Part shown: piece by piece, positions 15,763 to 22,838 of the stretch
Layout: every line of letters begins with the position of its first letter
Position numbering within the stretch: the stretch's first letter is position 1
Assembly: GCA_036846005.1 (NCBI GenBank)
Contig: DAIUCV010000004.1
Location: forward strand, 1 to 45,850
Length of the DNA stretch: 45,850 nt
Source: DATEXQ01 sp036846005
GTDB taxonomy: Bacteria; Patescibacteriota; Microgenomatia; UBA8517
Direction of reading: 5' to 3'
Translations under genes and position numbers: made by a program
The notes under the pieces: model-generated
Seen by the model: the letters and a program-made list of their open reading frames with translations, nothing else
Database searches by the model: none
Told to the model about the DNA's origin: nothing

Positions 15763-16908
15763 TTAATAACCCAATTTTTCAACTAATCTTCTATTGTAAG
15801 CTTTCTTAATAAAATATTTTATTTCCTTTTCAAATCTTTCTTTTGAAAATTTGAGAGCATTTTCCTGCAATTTTTTCTTGTCCCATTCTATCTTATCAAT
15901 TTTTTCTATTGCGTTTTTAATTGTTATTTCATCGGTTTTGTTAATTAGAATTCCAGTTATTCCATCAATCACCGATTCCTTAAACCCTCCCCCGTTAAAG
16001 GCAATCACCGGAGTCCCTGCCGCCTGGGCTTCAACTACTGTCATTCCGAAATCTTCATCTTTTGCCAGAGCTATAAATCCTTTTGCTTTTACATATAAAT
16101 CGTAAAGTTTGTTGTCGTCAACTCTTCCCATCAGTTCAATATTTCCTCCTGATAATTGTTTTAAGTTTCTTTCGACATCGGAATAGCCATACGCTTCTCC
16201 AACTATCTTTAATTTGTATTTGGATTGATTTTTAAATGCTTTTGCAGTTTCTTCCAATCCTTTTGCTCCCACAAGTCTTGAAACTATCAAAAAATAATTC
16301 TCTTTCTTTACCCTATTTTCTAATTCATAACCCATAATCTTAGTTGTATCTATGGGTGGATAAATCACTGTTGAATCTTTCCGGTAAAACTTTTCTATAC
16401 GAGCTTGAACGTTTTTTGAGTTGGCAATCCATAAATCAATAGGTTGAGCGCTATAAAAATCATACATTCTCATGCTATGCCCGACTATTGCCGCGTAGAT
16501 TTTAACTGGCCAATATTTCGTTAATCCGATAGAAGTTTCATACCCATAAAGCCACCTTGGAGGCGTATGACAATAGCAGATAACTTTTGTTTTGGAACCT
16601 ATCTTAAATCCTCTGGTGATATACCAGCTACTGGAGGTTATTACCAAATCATACTCGGAAAGATCAAAACTTTTCCAAATAACTGGAGCTAAAAATCTTA
16701 AGGGACTATATAAATTATCAATTTTTAAAATCGGAGCTAAAAAACTTTGAATTATCCTTTTCCCCTTAAACTCTTTATCAGCCGTTGATCCAGAAACTTT
16801 AAATGCCGTATAAATAGGAGCCTTGGGAAACATCTCTGTTAGAGTTTTTAAAACCCTCTCTGCACCCCCGAACTCTCTAAGATAATCATGAACCAATGCT
16901 ACTTTCAT
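15763..16908 (-). CDS. Family 4 glycosyltransferase
   Basis: A 381-aa GT-B-fold enzyme that transfers a sugar from a nucleotide sugar, probably for cell-envelope glycans. The N-terminal half begins MKVALVHDYLREFGGAERVL, the donor-side glycine-rich start of WbaZ-like mannosyltransferases, and contains YCHTPPRWLYGYE. The C-terminal half has the nucleotide-sugar motif EDFGMTVVEAQAAGTPVIAF. The substrate cannot be assigned. The start overlaps the exonuclease stop as ATGA. Confidence 0.9.
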   Translation of the reverse strand: MKVALVHDYLREFGGAERVLKTLTEMFPKAPIYTAFKVSGSTADKEFKGKRIIQSFLAPILKIDNLYSPLRFLAPVIWKSFDLSEYDLVITSSSWYITRGFKIGSKTKVICYCHTPPRWLYGYETSIGLTKYWPVKIYAAIVGHSMRMYDFYSAQPIDLWIANSKNVQARIEKFYRKDSTVIYPPIDTTKIMGYELENRVKKENYFLIVSRLVGAKGLEETAKAFKNQSKYKLKIVGEAYGYSDVERNLKQLSGGNIELMGRVDDNKLYDLYVKAKGFIALAKDEDFGMTVVEAQAAGTPVIAFNGGGFKESVIDGITGILINKTDEITIKNAIEKIDKIEWDKKKLQENALKFSKERFEKEIKYFIKKAYNRRLVEKLGY

Positions 16909-17795
16909 AAAAGTTTAATTTGTTTCTCCTCGGAAATTTTCGCTCCCACCTCCTTAATTCTTCTGGTAAGAGTTTTAAATCCGAATTCCTCAAAAAGAAC
17001 AAGTACTTTTTTATTATCAACACTCCATTTTCCAAAATCGTCGATTTTAATATTCATCGGAATATCCTTTTTAATAGTTGCCAGTTTTTTAGAGATTTTT
17101 GAAAATTTTATTCCGTCTTTCAATTTTTGTGCGGTTGTTTTAGGAATCTTATTAATATTATTATAAATTTCATCAAGTGTTCCAAACTCATTTAAAAGCT
17201 TAATCGCAGTTTTTGGTCCTATTCCTGGAACACCGGGATAATTATCTGAGGGATCACCCACAAGAGCCTTGTAATCATCAATAAGCGAGGCTTTTACTCC
17301 CATTTTTTCCAAAACCTCTTCCTCCCCCATTAATTTTCCTTGGGACATCCCGGAAACCGGCATATATACTTTAACTCTTTTTGTTACAAGCTGAAGAATA
17401 TCCTTATCTCCTGTTACTATTACCACATCTTCTTTAACCTTGCTGGATATTGTACCTATTAGATCATCCGCTTCAAACCCTGGTTTTTCGAAATAGGGAA
17501 TATTAAAGGCTTTTATTACCCTTCTGGCTTTAGCAAACTGGCTAATTAATTCATCCATTGTTTGTGGACGTTGAGCTTGGTAATCTTTAAAAATTTTATT
17601 GCGAAATGTTGGCTCCGGTGTATCAAAACAAACGGCAATATGGGTCGGGTTTAAATCCTGAATTACCCTAAGAAGCATTGAAACAAGTCCGTAGACTGCA
17701 TTTATGGGTTCGCCTGATTTTGCGGTCAAAGGCGGAAGAGCATGAAATGCCCTGTGTAAAATAGCATTACCATCTATTAAAACCAGTTTTCTCAT
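16905..17795 (-). CDS. Stand-alone 5'-3' exonuclease (Pol I N-terminal domain type)
   Basis: A 296-aa FEN-family nuclease that removes RNA primers and 5' flaps. The metal-binding acidic residues are visible: IDGNAILHRAF at the start, VCFDTPEPTFR near 60, EADDLIGT near 108 and VTGDKDILQL near 127. A helix-hairpin-helix (VGDPSDNYPGVPGIGPKTA) lies near 180-200. There is no polymerase domain in frame or beyond the stop. The next gene is a glycosyltransferase overlapping by four bases, so this is a complete single-domain protein rather than a cut polA. Confidence 0.92.
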   Translation of the reverse strand: MRKLVLIDGNAILHRAFHALPPLTAKSGEPINAVYGLVSMLLRVIQDLNPTHIAVCFDTPEPTFRNKIFKDYQAQRPQTMDELISQFAKARRVIKAFNIPYFEKPGFEADDLIGTISSKVKEDVVIVTGDKDILQLVTKRVKVYMPVSGMSQGKLMGEEEVLEKMGVKASLIDDYKALVGDPSDNYPGVPGIGPKTAIKLLNEFGTLDEIYNNINKIPKTTAQKLKDGIKFSKISKKLATIKKDIPMNIKIDDFGKWSVDNKKVLVLFEEFGFKTLTRRIKEVGAKISEEKQIKLL

Positions 17796-17827
17796 GAAGT
17801 TATTTTAGCAAGTTTTTGGGGAATAAG

Positions 17828-19699
17828 TTATTTTTTGGGTTTGGGACCGACAATCTTTTCAAAAACTTCTCTTGTTACAGTCTCCTCTTCCAAAAGTTTC
17901 TCTACAACTTCACCCAATTTCTTGGTTTCGCCTTTTATAATAACCAAGGCTTCTTTATAACCTGAATCTAATATTTTTCTTATTTCATTGTCTACCTTTT
18001 CCTGCATTGAGGGTGAGATTTGGGCAGGTTCGTAATAATTAACTGCGCCAAAATCTCCTGTCTCGTATTGCGGTCCAAAATTAATAGGTCCTAAAGCACT
18101 CATACCAAACTCAACTACCATTGCCCGTGCAAGCTGAGTTGCCTTTTCAATATCATTGGCTGCTCCTGAGGTCATTTCGTTAAACACAACTTCCTCAGCA
18201 GCCCGACCTCCCAACATGGCAGTAATTTGTTGCAGCATTCTTGATTTGGTCTCATGAACTCTGTCTGTTGCTGGAGGAATGAGTGTATGCCCCAAACTCA
18301 TACCTCTGGCTACAATTGATATTCTTTCTACAGGATCCATCTTAGGTAGATTATGGGTAACTATCGCATGACCTGCTTCGTGATAAGCGGTTATTTTTTT
18401 ATCCTCATCGCTTTGAAGTCTTTTTTTGGCGGGTCCCAGTTTTACTTTAGTTGCGGCCTCTTCTATATCATCCATACCTATGGCAATTTTATCTTCCCTA
18501 GCTGCCAGAATTGCAGCTTCGTTTAGCATGTTTTCCAAATCTGCTCCCGAAAATCCAACCGTTCTATCGGCAACTTTAGCCCAATCTATTCCTTTTTCGG
18601 TTCGTGAGGCTTTTACAAATTTCTTTCCTCTCGCATGAATTTTTAGAATCGCTTCTCTTCCCTCTTTATCCGGCATATCAAGCATTACCCTTCTATCAAA
18701 TCGTCCAGGTCTTAAAAGTGCGGGATCTAATAAATCCCCTCTATTTGTTGCTGCCATAACAATAACATTATCGTTAGGGGTAAATCCGTCCATTTCCACC
18801 AAAATTTGATTTAAAGTCTGCTCTCTTTCGTCATGTCCTCCTACAAAACCTCTTCCCCTTTGTCTTCCTATAGCATCAATTTCGTCTATAAAAATAATCG
18901 CCGGAGCAGAAGCCTTTGCCTGGCCAAATAAGTCCCTCACCCTGGATGCTCCGACCCCGACCAACATCTCCATAAATTCACTTCCAGCCATACTGAAAAA
19001 CGCAACACCTGCTTCACCCGCTACGGCTCTGGCTAAAAGAGTTTTTCCAACCCCGGCAGGTCCAAAAAGGATTACTCCCTTTGGGGTTCTCGCTCCAATT
19101 CTTCTGTACTTAGCCGGGTTTTTTAAAAAATCCACTACTTCTTCCAACTCTTTTTTAGCATCTTCTACTCCTGCCACATCATCGAAGGTTGTATTTTGTC
19201 TGCCTTTGGCAAAAAGTTTAGCCCTGGAACGTCCGAAGGAAAAAATATCCTGAGCTCCTTTGTTTTGCGCTCTGATGATAAAAATGAAAAATACCGCCAT
19301 CAAAATAATCGGCAATAATACCCCCAAAATATCTCCCAAGGCTTGGGTTAAAGATTGGTCAGTAATATTGTAATTTACGCTTGTAGGTTCTATGCCGTCT
19401 TTTGAAAGAAGGTCTGCAAAACTTTCTGTAGCTTCTTTGGTTGAAGTTTTAGCGCTATCGTCATTATAGGTTAACAAAAGCTTGTTACCCTGGACTTCTA
19501 CCTGCTTAATTTTACCTTGTTTAATATCAGAAATTGCTTGTGAAGTATCAATTTTGGTATTACTTCCTTTAAGTTCGAAGAAGGAAATTATAAACGGTAA
19601 AAAGAAAACAATAATAAAAGCAGTTAGAATAATCTTCCAAAGGTTAAGTTTAACTTTTAATTCGAATTTTTTTCTATTCTTTGGGTTAGTTTCTGGCAT
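17828..19699 (-). CDS. ftsH: ATP-dependent zinc metalloprotease FtsH
   Basis: A 623-aa membrane protease that extracts and degrades membrane and regulatory proteins. Two membrane segments (about 20-42 and 125-145) flank a short extracytoplasmic domain. The AAA+ module has Walker A GPAGVGKT near 211 (GPPGTGKT is usual), Walker B IIFIDEIDAIG near 268 and the second region of homology RPGRFDRRVMLD. The zinc site HEAGH lies near 438, with the third ligand Asp in GAANDIEKAT. It is a full-length hexamer subunit. Confidence 0.96.
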   Translation of the reverse strand: MPETNPKNRKKFELKVKLNLWKIILTAFIIVFFLPFIISFFELKGSNTKIDTSQAISDIKQGKIKQVEVQGNKLLLTYNDDSAKTSTKEATESFADLLSKDGIEPTSVNYNITDQSLTQALGDILGVLLPIILMAVFFIFIIRAQNKGAQDIFSFGRSRAKLFAKGRQNTTFDDVAGVEDAKKELEEVVDFLKNPAKYRRIGARTPKGVILFGPAGVGKTLLARAVAGEAGVAFFSMAGSEFMEMLVGVGASRVRDLFGQAKASAPAIIFIDEIDAIGRQRGRGFVGGHDEREQTLNQILVEMDGFTPNDNVIVMAATNRGDLLDPALLRPGRFDRRVMLDMPDKEGREAILKIHARGKKFVKASRTEKGIDWAKVADRTVGFSGADLENMLNEAAILAAREDKIAIGMDDIEEAATKVKLGPAKKRLQSDEDKKITAYHEAGHAIVTHNLPKMDPVERISIVARGMSLGHTLIPPATDRVHETKSRMLQQITAMLGGRAAEEVVFNEMTSGAANDIEKATQLARAMVVEFGMSALGPINFGPQYETGDFGAVNYYEPAQISPSMQEKVDNEIRKILDSGYKEALVIIKGETKKLGEVVEKLLEEETVTREVFEKIVGPKPKK

Positions 19700-19793
19700 A
19701 ATTTGAATACTTCTTCAACTTTCTAGGATTATATCTTTATCTTACCTGAATATGCAATTCAATGATAGAAAAGAGACCGGTAAAAATATCAGC

Positions 19794-20138
19794 TTAAAAA
19801 ACCTTTGTTCCGGGAGGAATATTTTTATCCGGCTCCAAAAGAACGCAATTTTCTCCATCTTCCTCCTCAGCCGCCAAAACCATTCCCTGAGACTCTTCCC
19901 CCATAATTTTCTTGGGTTCCAGGTTAAAAACAAATATCAACAGTTTTTCTTTTAAGTCATCGGGTTGATACCACTTTCTTATTCCTGCAAAAATCACCCT
20001 TTTACCTAATTCTCCAAAATCTGCCTCCATTTTGATTAATTTCTCGCTTCCCACAACTTCTTCGGCAGTCTCAACCTTACCTACCCTTAAATCTATTTTT
20101 GAAAAATCATCATAATTTACGTTTGTCATACGCCTCAT
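19794..20138 (-). CDS. tRNA-binding (EMAP/MetRS C-terminal type) OB-fold protein
   Basis: A 114-aa single OB-fold domain. It matches the C-terminal tRNA-binding domain of bacterial methionyl-tRNA synthetase: DFSKIDLRVGKVETAEEV, LIKMEADFGELGKRVIFAGI, LEPKKIMGEESQGMVLAA, and the PPGTKV ending. Such free domains bind tRNA as partners of MetRS or act as CsaA-like chaperones. A second in-frame ATG lies at 20129. It is 48 bases downstream of an elongator-type tRNA-Met on the same strand. Confidence 0.85.
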   Translation of the reverse strand: MRRMTNVNYDDFSKIDLRVGKVETAEEVVGSEKLIKMEADFGELGKRVIFAGIRKWYQPDDLKEKLLIFVFNLEPKKIMGEESQGMVLAAEEEDGENCVLLEPDKNIPPGTKVF

Positions 20139-20186
20139 AATACTCTAAATCGAAGCTAAAGGGAAGAAAATATTTATATTTCCCTG

Positions 20187-20258
20187 TGGCTGCGAGAGGG
20201 ATCGAACCTCTGATCTTACGCTTATGAAACGTCTGCTCTACCACTGAGCTACGCAGCC
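20187..20258 (-). tRNA. tRNA-Met(CAU), elongator type
   Basis: The acceptor stem GGCTGCG/CGCAGCC is perfect, the D arm is GCTC/GAGC, the anticodon loop TTCATAA carries CAT, and the T arm is AGAGG/CCTCT around TTCGATC. The top pair of the anticodon stem is a G-A mismatch. The 5' end (GGCTGCGTAGCTCAGT) closely resembles the E. coli elongator tRNA-Met. The discriminator is A and no CCA is encoded. Confidence 0.88.
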
Positions 20259-20277
20259 CAAAGTCCCAGAAAATATG

Positions 20278-20347
20278 TTGCGGGGCTGGGGGTCGAACCC
20301 AGCCTGGAAGATTATGAGCCTTCCGTGCAGCCGTACACTACCCCGCA
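20278..20347 (-). tRNA. tRNA with CAU anticodon, identity unclear (initiator-like acceptor)
   Basis: The acceptor stem TGCGGGG/CCCCGCA has discriminator A. The anticodon stem GAAGG/TCTTC encloses CTCATAA with CAT, and the T arm is CTGGG/CCCAG. The acceptor matches bacterial initiator tRNA (CGCGGGG) except for base 1, which makes a U-A pair in place of the C-A mismatch. The three G-C pairs of the initiator anticodon stem are absent, and the D loop (ACGGCT) is short. It could be an unusual initiator, a second Met tRNA or an Ile(CAU) tRNA. No CCA is encoded. Confidence 0.78.
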
Positions 20348-20395
20348 CGTTTTCAAGCTCAACTATCTTACCAAAAAATGAGGTTTATAACAAGC

Positions 20396-20785
20396 TCAAA
20401 GGAATAAATTTAGCCATCTTTTCCAATTGGCTTCGGGTAAAACATCTTCCTCAACCTCATCTTGGGGAGCTAAACTTCTTAATGTTTCTTCGTCTGGTAA
20501 AATAACCACGATTTCCCCTTCTTTTACCAACCCCAGATTATTTCTTATTTGCTTTTCGATATATTCCGGGCTTTTCATTTCTTCAAGTTGCTTTTGTAGA
20601 TTCTGATTTTCCTCCCTTAATTTATTTACCCGGGTTTCTTCTTCGGATATCTTTGTATAAGCTTTCTTTGTTTTTGAAATGTTCCTGGCTAGAGATAAAA
20701 CAAACATTAATAAGAAAAAGATAAGTATATAGTTAGAAAATTTTTTCAAACCACTCTTTAATCTGTCTGCTTTTTTAATAGGCAT
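20396..20785 (-). CDS. FtsB/DivIC-like septum formation protein
   Basis: A 129-aa bitopic protein with a basic N-terminus, a single membrane helix (about 17-36), a coiled coil (about 45-75, EEETRVNKLREENQNLQKQL) and the FtsB-type ending SPEYIEKQIRNNLGLVKEGE with IVVILP. FtsB/DivIC proteins bridge FtsL and FtsQ in the divisome. The acidic tail of about 30 residues ending KRWLNLFL is an extra. It is the gene upstream of the two CAU tRNAs. Confidence 0.83.
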   Translation of the reverse strand: MPIKKADRLKSGLKKFSNYILIFFLLMFVLSLARNISKTKKAYTKISEEETRVNKLREENQNLQKQLEEMKSPEYIEKQIRNNLGLVKEGEIVVILPDEETLRSLAPQDEVEEDVLPEANWKRWLNLFL

Positions 20786-20824
20786 AAATTGTTTGTTTAG
20801 TTTCCTATAATGTTACTTTGAATG

Positions 20825-20852
20825 TTGACGCAAAATTAATTTGTGTTATCAT
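20825..20852 (+). promoter_or_regulatory. Candidate promoter upstream of the tyrosine recombinase
   Basis: TTGACG (20825-20830) and TATCAT (20847-20852) are separated by 16 bases on the plus strand. The recombinase ATG is about 140 bases further on, giving a long leader, unlike most transcripts in this window. The leader contains an inverted repeat at 20885-20905. Confidence 0.45.
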
Positions 20853-20884
20853 ATAGTTTAATACTATTAAGTTTAAAGCCTGAA

Positions 20885-20905
20885 ACTAAATAATATCAAT
20901 TTAGT
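20885..20905. repeat. Inverted repeat ACTAAAT-7-ATTTAGT in the recombinase leader
   Basis: Perfect seven-base arms (20885-20891 and 20899-20905) are separated by seven bases. A further ACTAA half-site follows at about 20911. The size and spacing would suit an operator or a recombinase-binding site, but AT-rich DNA makes such repeats common. Confidence 0.35.
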
Positions 20906-20995
20906 AATTAACTAAGGGATAAAGAGTTAAAACAGGCATAAACCAATTTCATTTTCTTGTCCTTAATTAATTAAGATATTAATAAAAAACTATCT

Positions 20996-21859
20996 ATGAC
21001 TCAAGAGACACTAAAAAATCTGCTCCCAAAATTTATCAAAGACTTGGAAAATAAGAGTCGTTCACCCTCTACAATCCTAGCCTATAGAGCTGACTTGGAA
21101 CAGCTGATATCTTTTGTAGAAGCCAAACAAAAAATATATCCCGAACAAATAGGCCAAGAAATCATTGAGGCTTTTAGAGATTCTCTTCTTTCTCAAAAAT
21201 ATACTCCCAAAACAGTATCCAGAAAACTAAATGCTGTTAAAACATTCTTCAGATACCTACTTTCCGAAGGATATCTAACCAAAGACCCATCACTTTCTGT
21301 TGCCCATCCACAAATTGAGACATCATTTCCCAAATACTTCTCCCCATTACAATACAGAGCATTAAGGGATGTTGTCAGAGATGACAGAAGAGTGGCAGCT
21401 ATTGTCGAACTGATTCTACAAACAGGTATGCGAATTTCCGAGGTAGGTAACCTTAAAATAAATAATATAAAGGCAGACAAAGTCACAATAGAAGCTTATG
21501 CAACCCAAGCTGAAAGAACTATTCCTTTAAATAAACCTGCAAAAGACGAGGTTGAAAAATATCTTAAAGAGCGTCCTAAAACGGATTCTCCCTATCTTTT
21601 TGTAAGTAAAAACGGAAAACCTTTAGCTGTAAGAAATATCAGAGCAGCAATTGATAGATATATGCAGAAATCAGAAATTGTCGGATATTCCGTAAACGAT
21701 TTAAGAACAACTTTTATTATTCAAAATCTAAAGGCAGGTGTTGATTTGGTTCTTCTTTCCCAGGTAGTCGGTCATAAAAGACTATCAACAACAGAGCGCT
21801 ACCTCTCACTTGCGGAGGTAAAAGAACCGGGTAAAAAACAGGTTTTAGAAGAGCTTTAA
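20996..21859 (+). CDS. Xer-like tyrosine recombinase
   Basis: A 287-aa site-specific recombinase with a SAM-like core-binding N-terminal domain (about 1-95) and a catalytic domain. The catalytic residues seen are Arg in TGMRISEVG (near 147), Arg in the box II segment VNDLRTTF, His in VVGHKRLSTTERY and the Tyr nucleophile near 268. The first His of box II (normally HDLRHTF) is Asn here. It has the length and single-gene context of chromosomal XerC/XerD rather than a phage integrase. Its 3' end overlaps the convergent TPR gene by four bases. Confidence 0.9.
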   Translation: MTQETLKNLLPKFIKDLENKSRSPSTILAYRADLEQLISFVEAKQKIYPEQIGQEIIEAFRDSLLSQKYTPKTVSRKLNAVKTFFRYLLSEGYLTKDPSLSVAHPQIETSFPKYFSPLQYRALRDVVRDDRRVAAIVELILQTGMRISEVGNLKINNIKADKVTIEAYATQAERTIPLNKPAKDEVEKYLKERPKTDSPYLFVSKNGKPLAVRNIRAAIDRYMQKSEIVGYSVNDLRTTFIIQNLKAGVDLVLLSQVVGHKRLSTTERYLSLAEVKEPGKKQVLEEL

Positions 21860-22563
21860 AAATTCAATTTCTTTGTTAATTCTTTAATCTGTCTTCTTCT
21901 AATAACTAATTTTTCATCAGAATTTGCTATCTCTTGAGCTTTCTGTAGATGAAGTTTTGATTCTTTGGGTTCATCTTTTCTTAAAAGTTCCGCCAACCTC
22001 ATATGTACTCCTGATTCCCAAACGTGTATTAAAAACGGATCGAGTTCTTTTGCTCCCTTCCTTATTTCCTCCAATCCTTTTAGTATTAATCCCTTTCCTT
22101 CTTTTTTATCTCCCTTTCTGTATTTAGCCTCACCCAAATGATATCGATAATCACCTTTTTCTGATAAAGTACCCGTATAAGTTTCTAGAGCCTTTTGATA
22201 ATTTTTAATCGCATTAGGATAATCTTCATCGAGCATGTCTATTTCACCCAATCTGAAATATGATGTGTGATATCTATCTATTAAGTTGAATTCTTCAGTA
22301 ATTGCCAACATCGATTCGGCATCTTTACGTGCCAGAATTGAATAAGATTTATCTTTTAAAGTTAAGAAAAGGTGTTTCCATGTCAAACAACGATCTTTCA
22401 ATGCATCAACCAATTCTGAATAATTACCTTCTTGTTGAAGAAAAAACAAAGATAAAGTTAAATAACCCAAAGCGTCCAAATGCTTATCTTCTTCACGCAA
22501 AGATGCACCTTTATTATGAATATCTGACCCCAATTCACTACCTGTTTCGATTTCTATTTTCAT
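21856..22563 (-). CDS. TPR-like helical repeat protein
   Basis: A 235-aa soluble protein of helical pairs. A clear tetratricopeptide unit lies near residues 100-133 (YFRLGEIDMLDEDYPNAIKN, then YQKAL), another near 140-172 (YRYHLGEAKYRKGDKKEGKG), and weaker ones flank them. Such repeats mediate protein binding; the partner is unknown. The ATG lies four bases after the 3' end of tRNA-Ile, so tRNA processing would leave almost no leader. Confidence 0.78.
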   Translation of the reverse strand: MKIEIETGSELGSDIHNKGASLREEDKHLDALGYLTLSLFFLQQEGNYSELVDALKDRCLTWKHLFLTLKDKSYSILARKDAESMLAITEEFNLIDRYHTSYFRLGEIDMLDEDYPNAIKNYQKALETYTGTLSEKGDYRYHLGEAKYRKGDKKEGKGLILKGLEEIRKGAKELDPFLIHVWESGVHMRLAELLRKDEPKESKLHLQKAQEIANSDEKLVIRRRQIKELTKKLNF

Positions 22564-22567
22564 TAAG

Positions 22568-22639
22568 TGGGCTGGGATGGGATCGAACCATCGACCTCAT
22601 GTTTATAAGACATGTGCTCTACCATTAAGCTACCAGCCC
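22568..22639 (-). tRNA. tRNA-Ile(UAU)
   Basis: The acceptor stem GGGCTGG/CCAGCCC, anticodon stem CATGT/ACATG and T stem GATGG/CCATC all pair perfectly. The loop CTTATAA carries anticodon TAT, which reads AUA directly. Most bacteria read AUA with tRNA-Ile(CAU) modified to lysidine by TilS. The discriminator is A and no CCA is encoded. Confidence 0.92.
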
Positions 22640-22838
22640 ATATTACATTAACGAATTATATCAAATCTTCAGGAATACCCGTAATATTTTCAGTAATTGA
22701 CGTGATTCCAGAAATAATTTTTCTTTTAAATATCGGTTGTATATATAAATACCGCAAGTTCCATGACCATAACCCTTTTGTGTTATATTCTCTCTCATAC
22801 TTTTCTTGATAAACAATGGGGAAAATTTATATTCTTAT
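22640..22838. other. Intergenic region between tRNA-Ile and the ATPase gene
   Basis: About 200 AT-rich bases. On the minus strand, TATAAT lies about 15 bases before tRNA-Ile and may be its -10. A plus-strand open frame across the region runs through the tRNA and has no coding character. I see no clear terminator or repeat. Confidence 0.4.

Noticed and set aside
16905..17795. Truncated polA.
   Set aside because: The protein ends cleanly and its stop overlaps the next ATG as ATGA, with no remnant of polymerase sequence. A stand-alone exonuclease explains it better.
20996..21859. Integrase of a mobile element next to tRNA genes.
   Set aside because: It has the size and sequence of Xer proteins. 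The flanking genes are housekeeping, and I found no att-like direct repeats or phage genes.
22612..22809. Small plus-strand ORF downstream of the TPR region.
   Set aside because: It begins inside tRNA-Ile on the opposite strand, has no ribosome site and looks like AT-rich noise.
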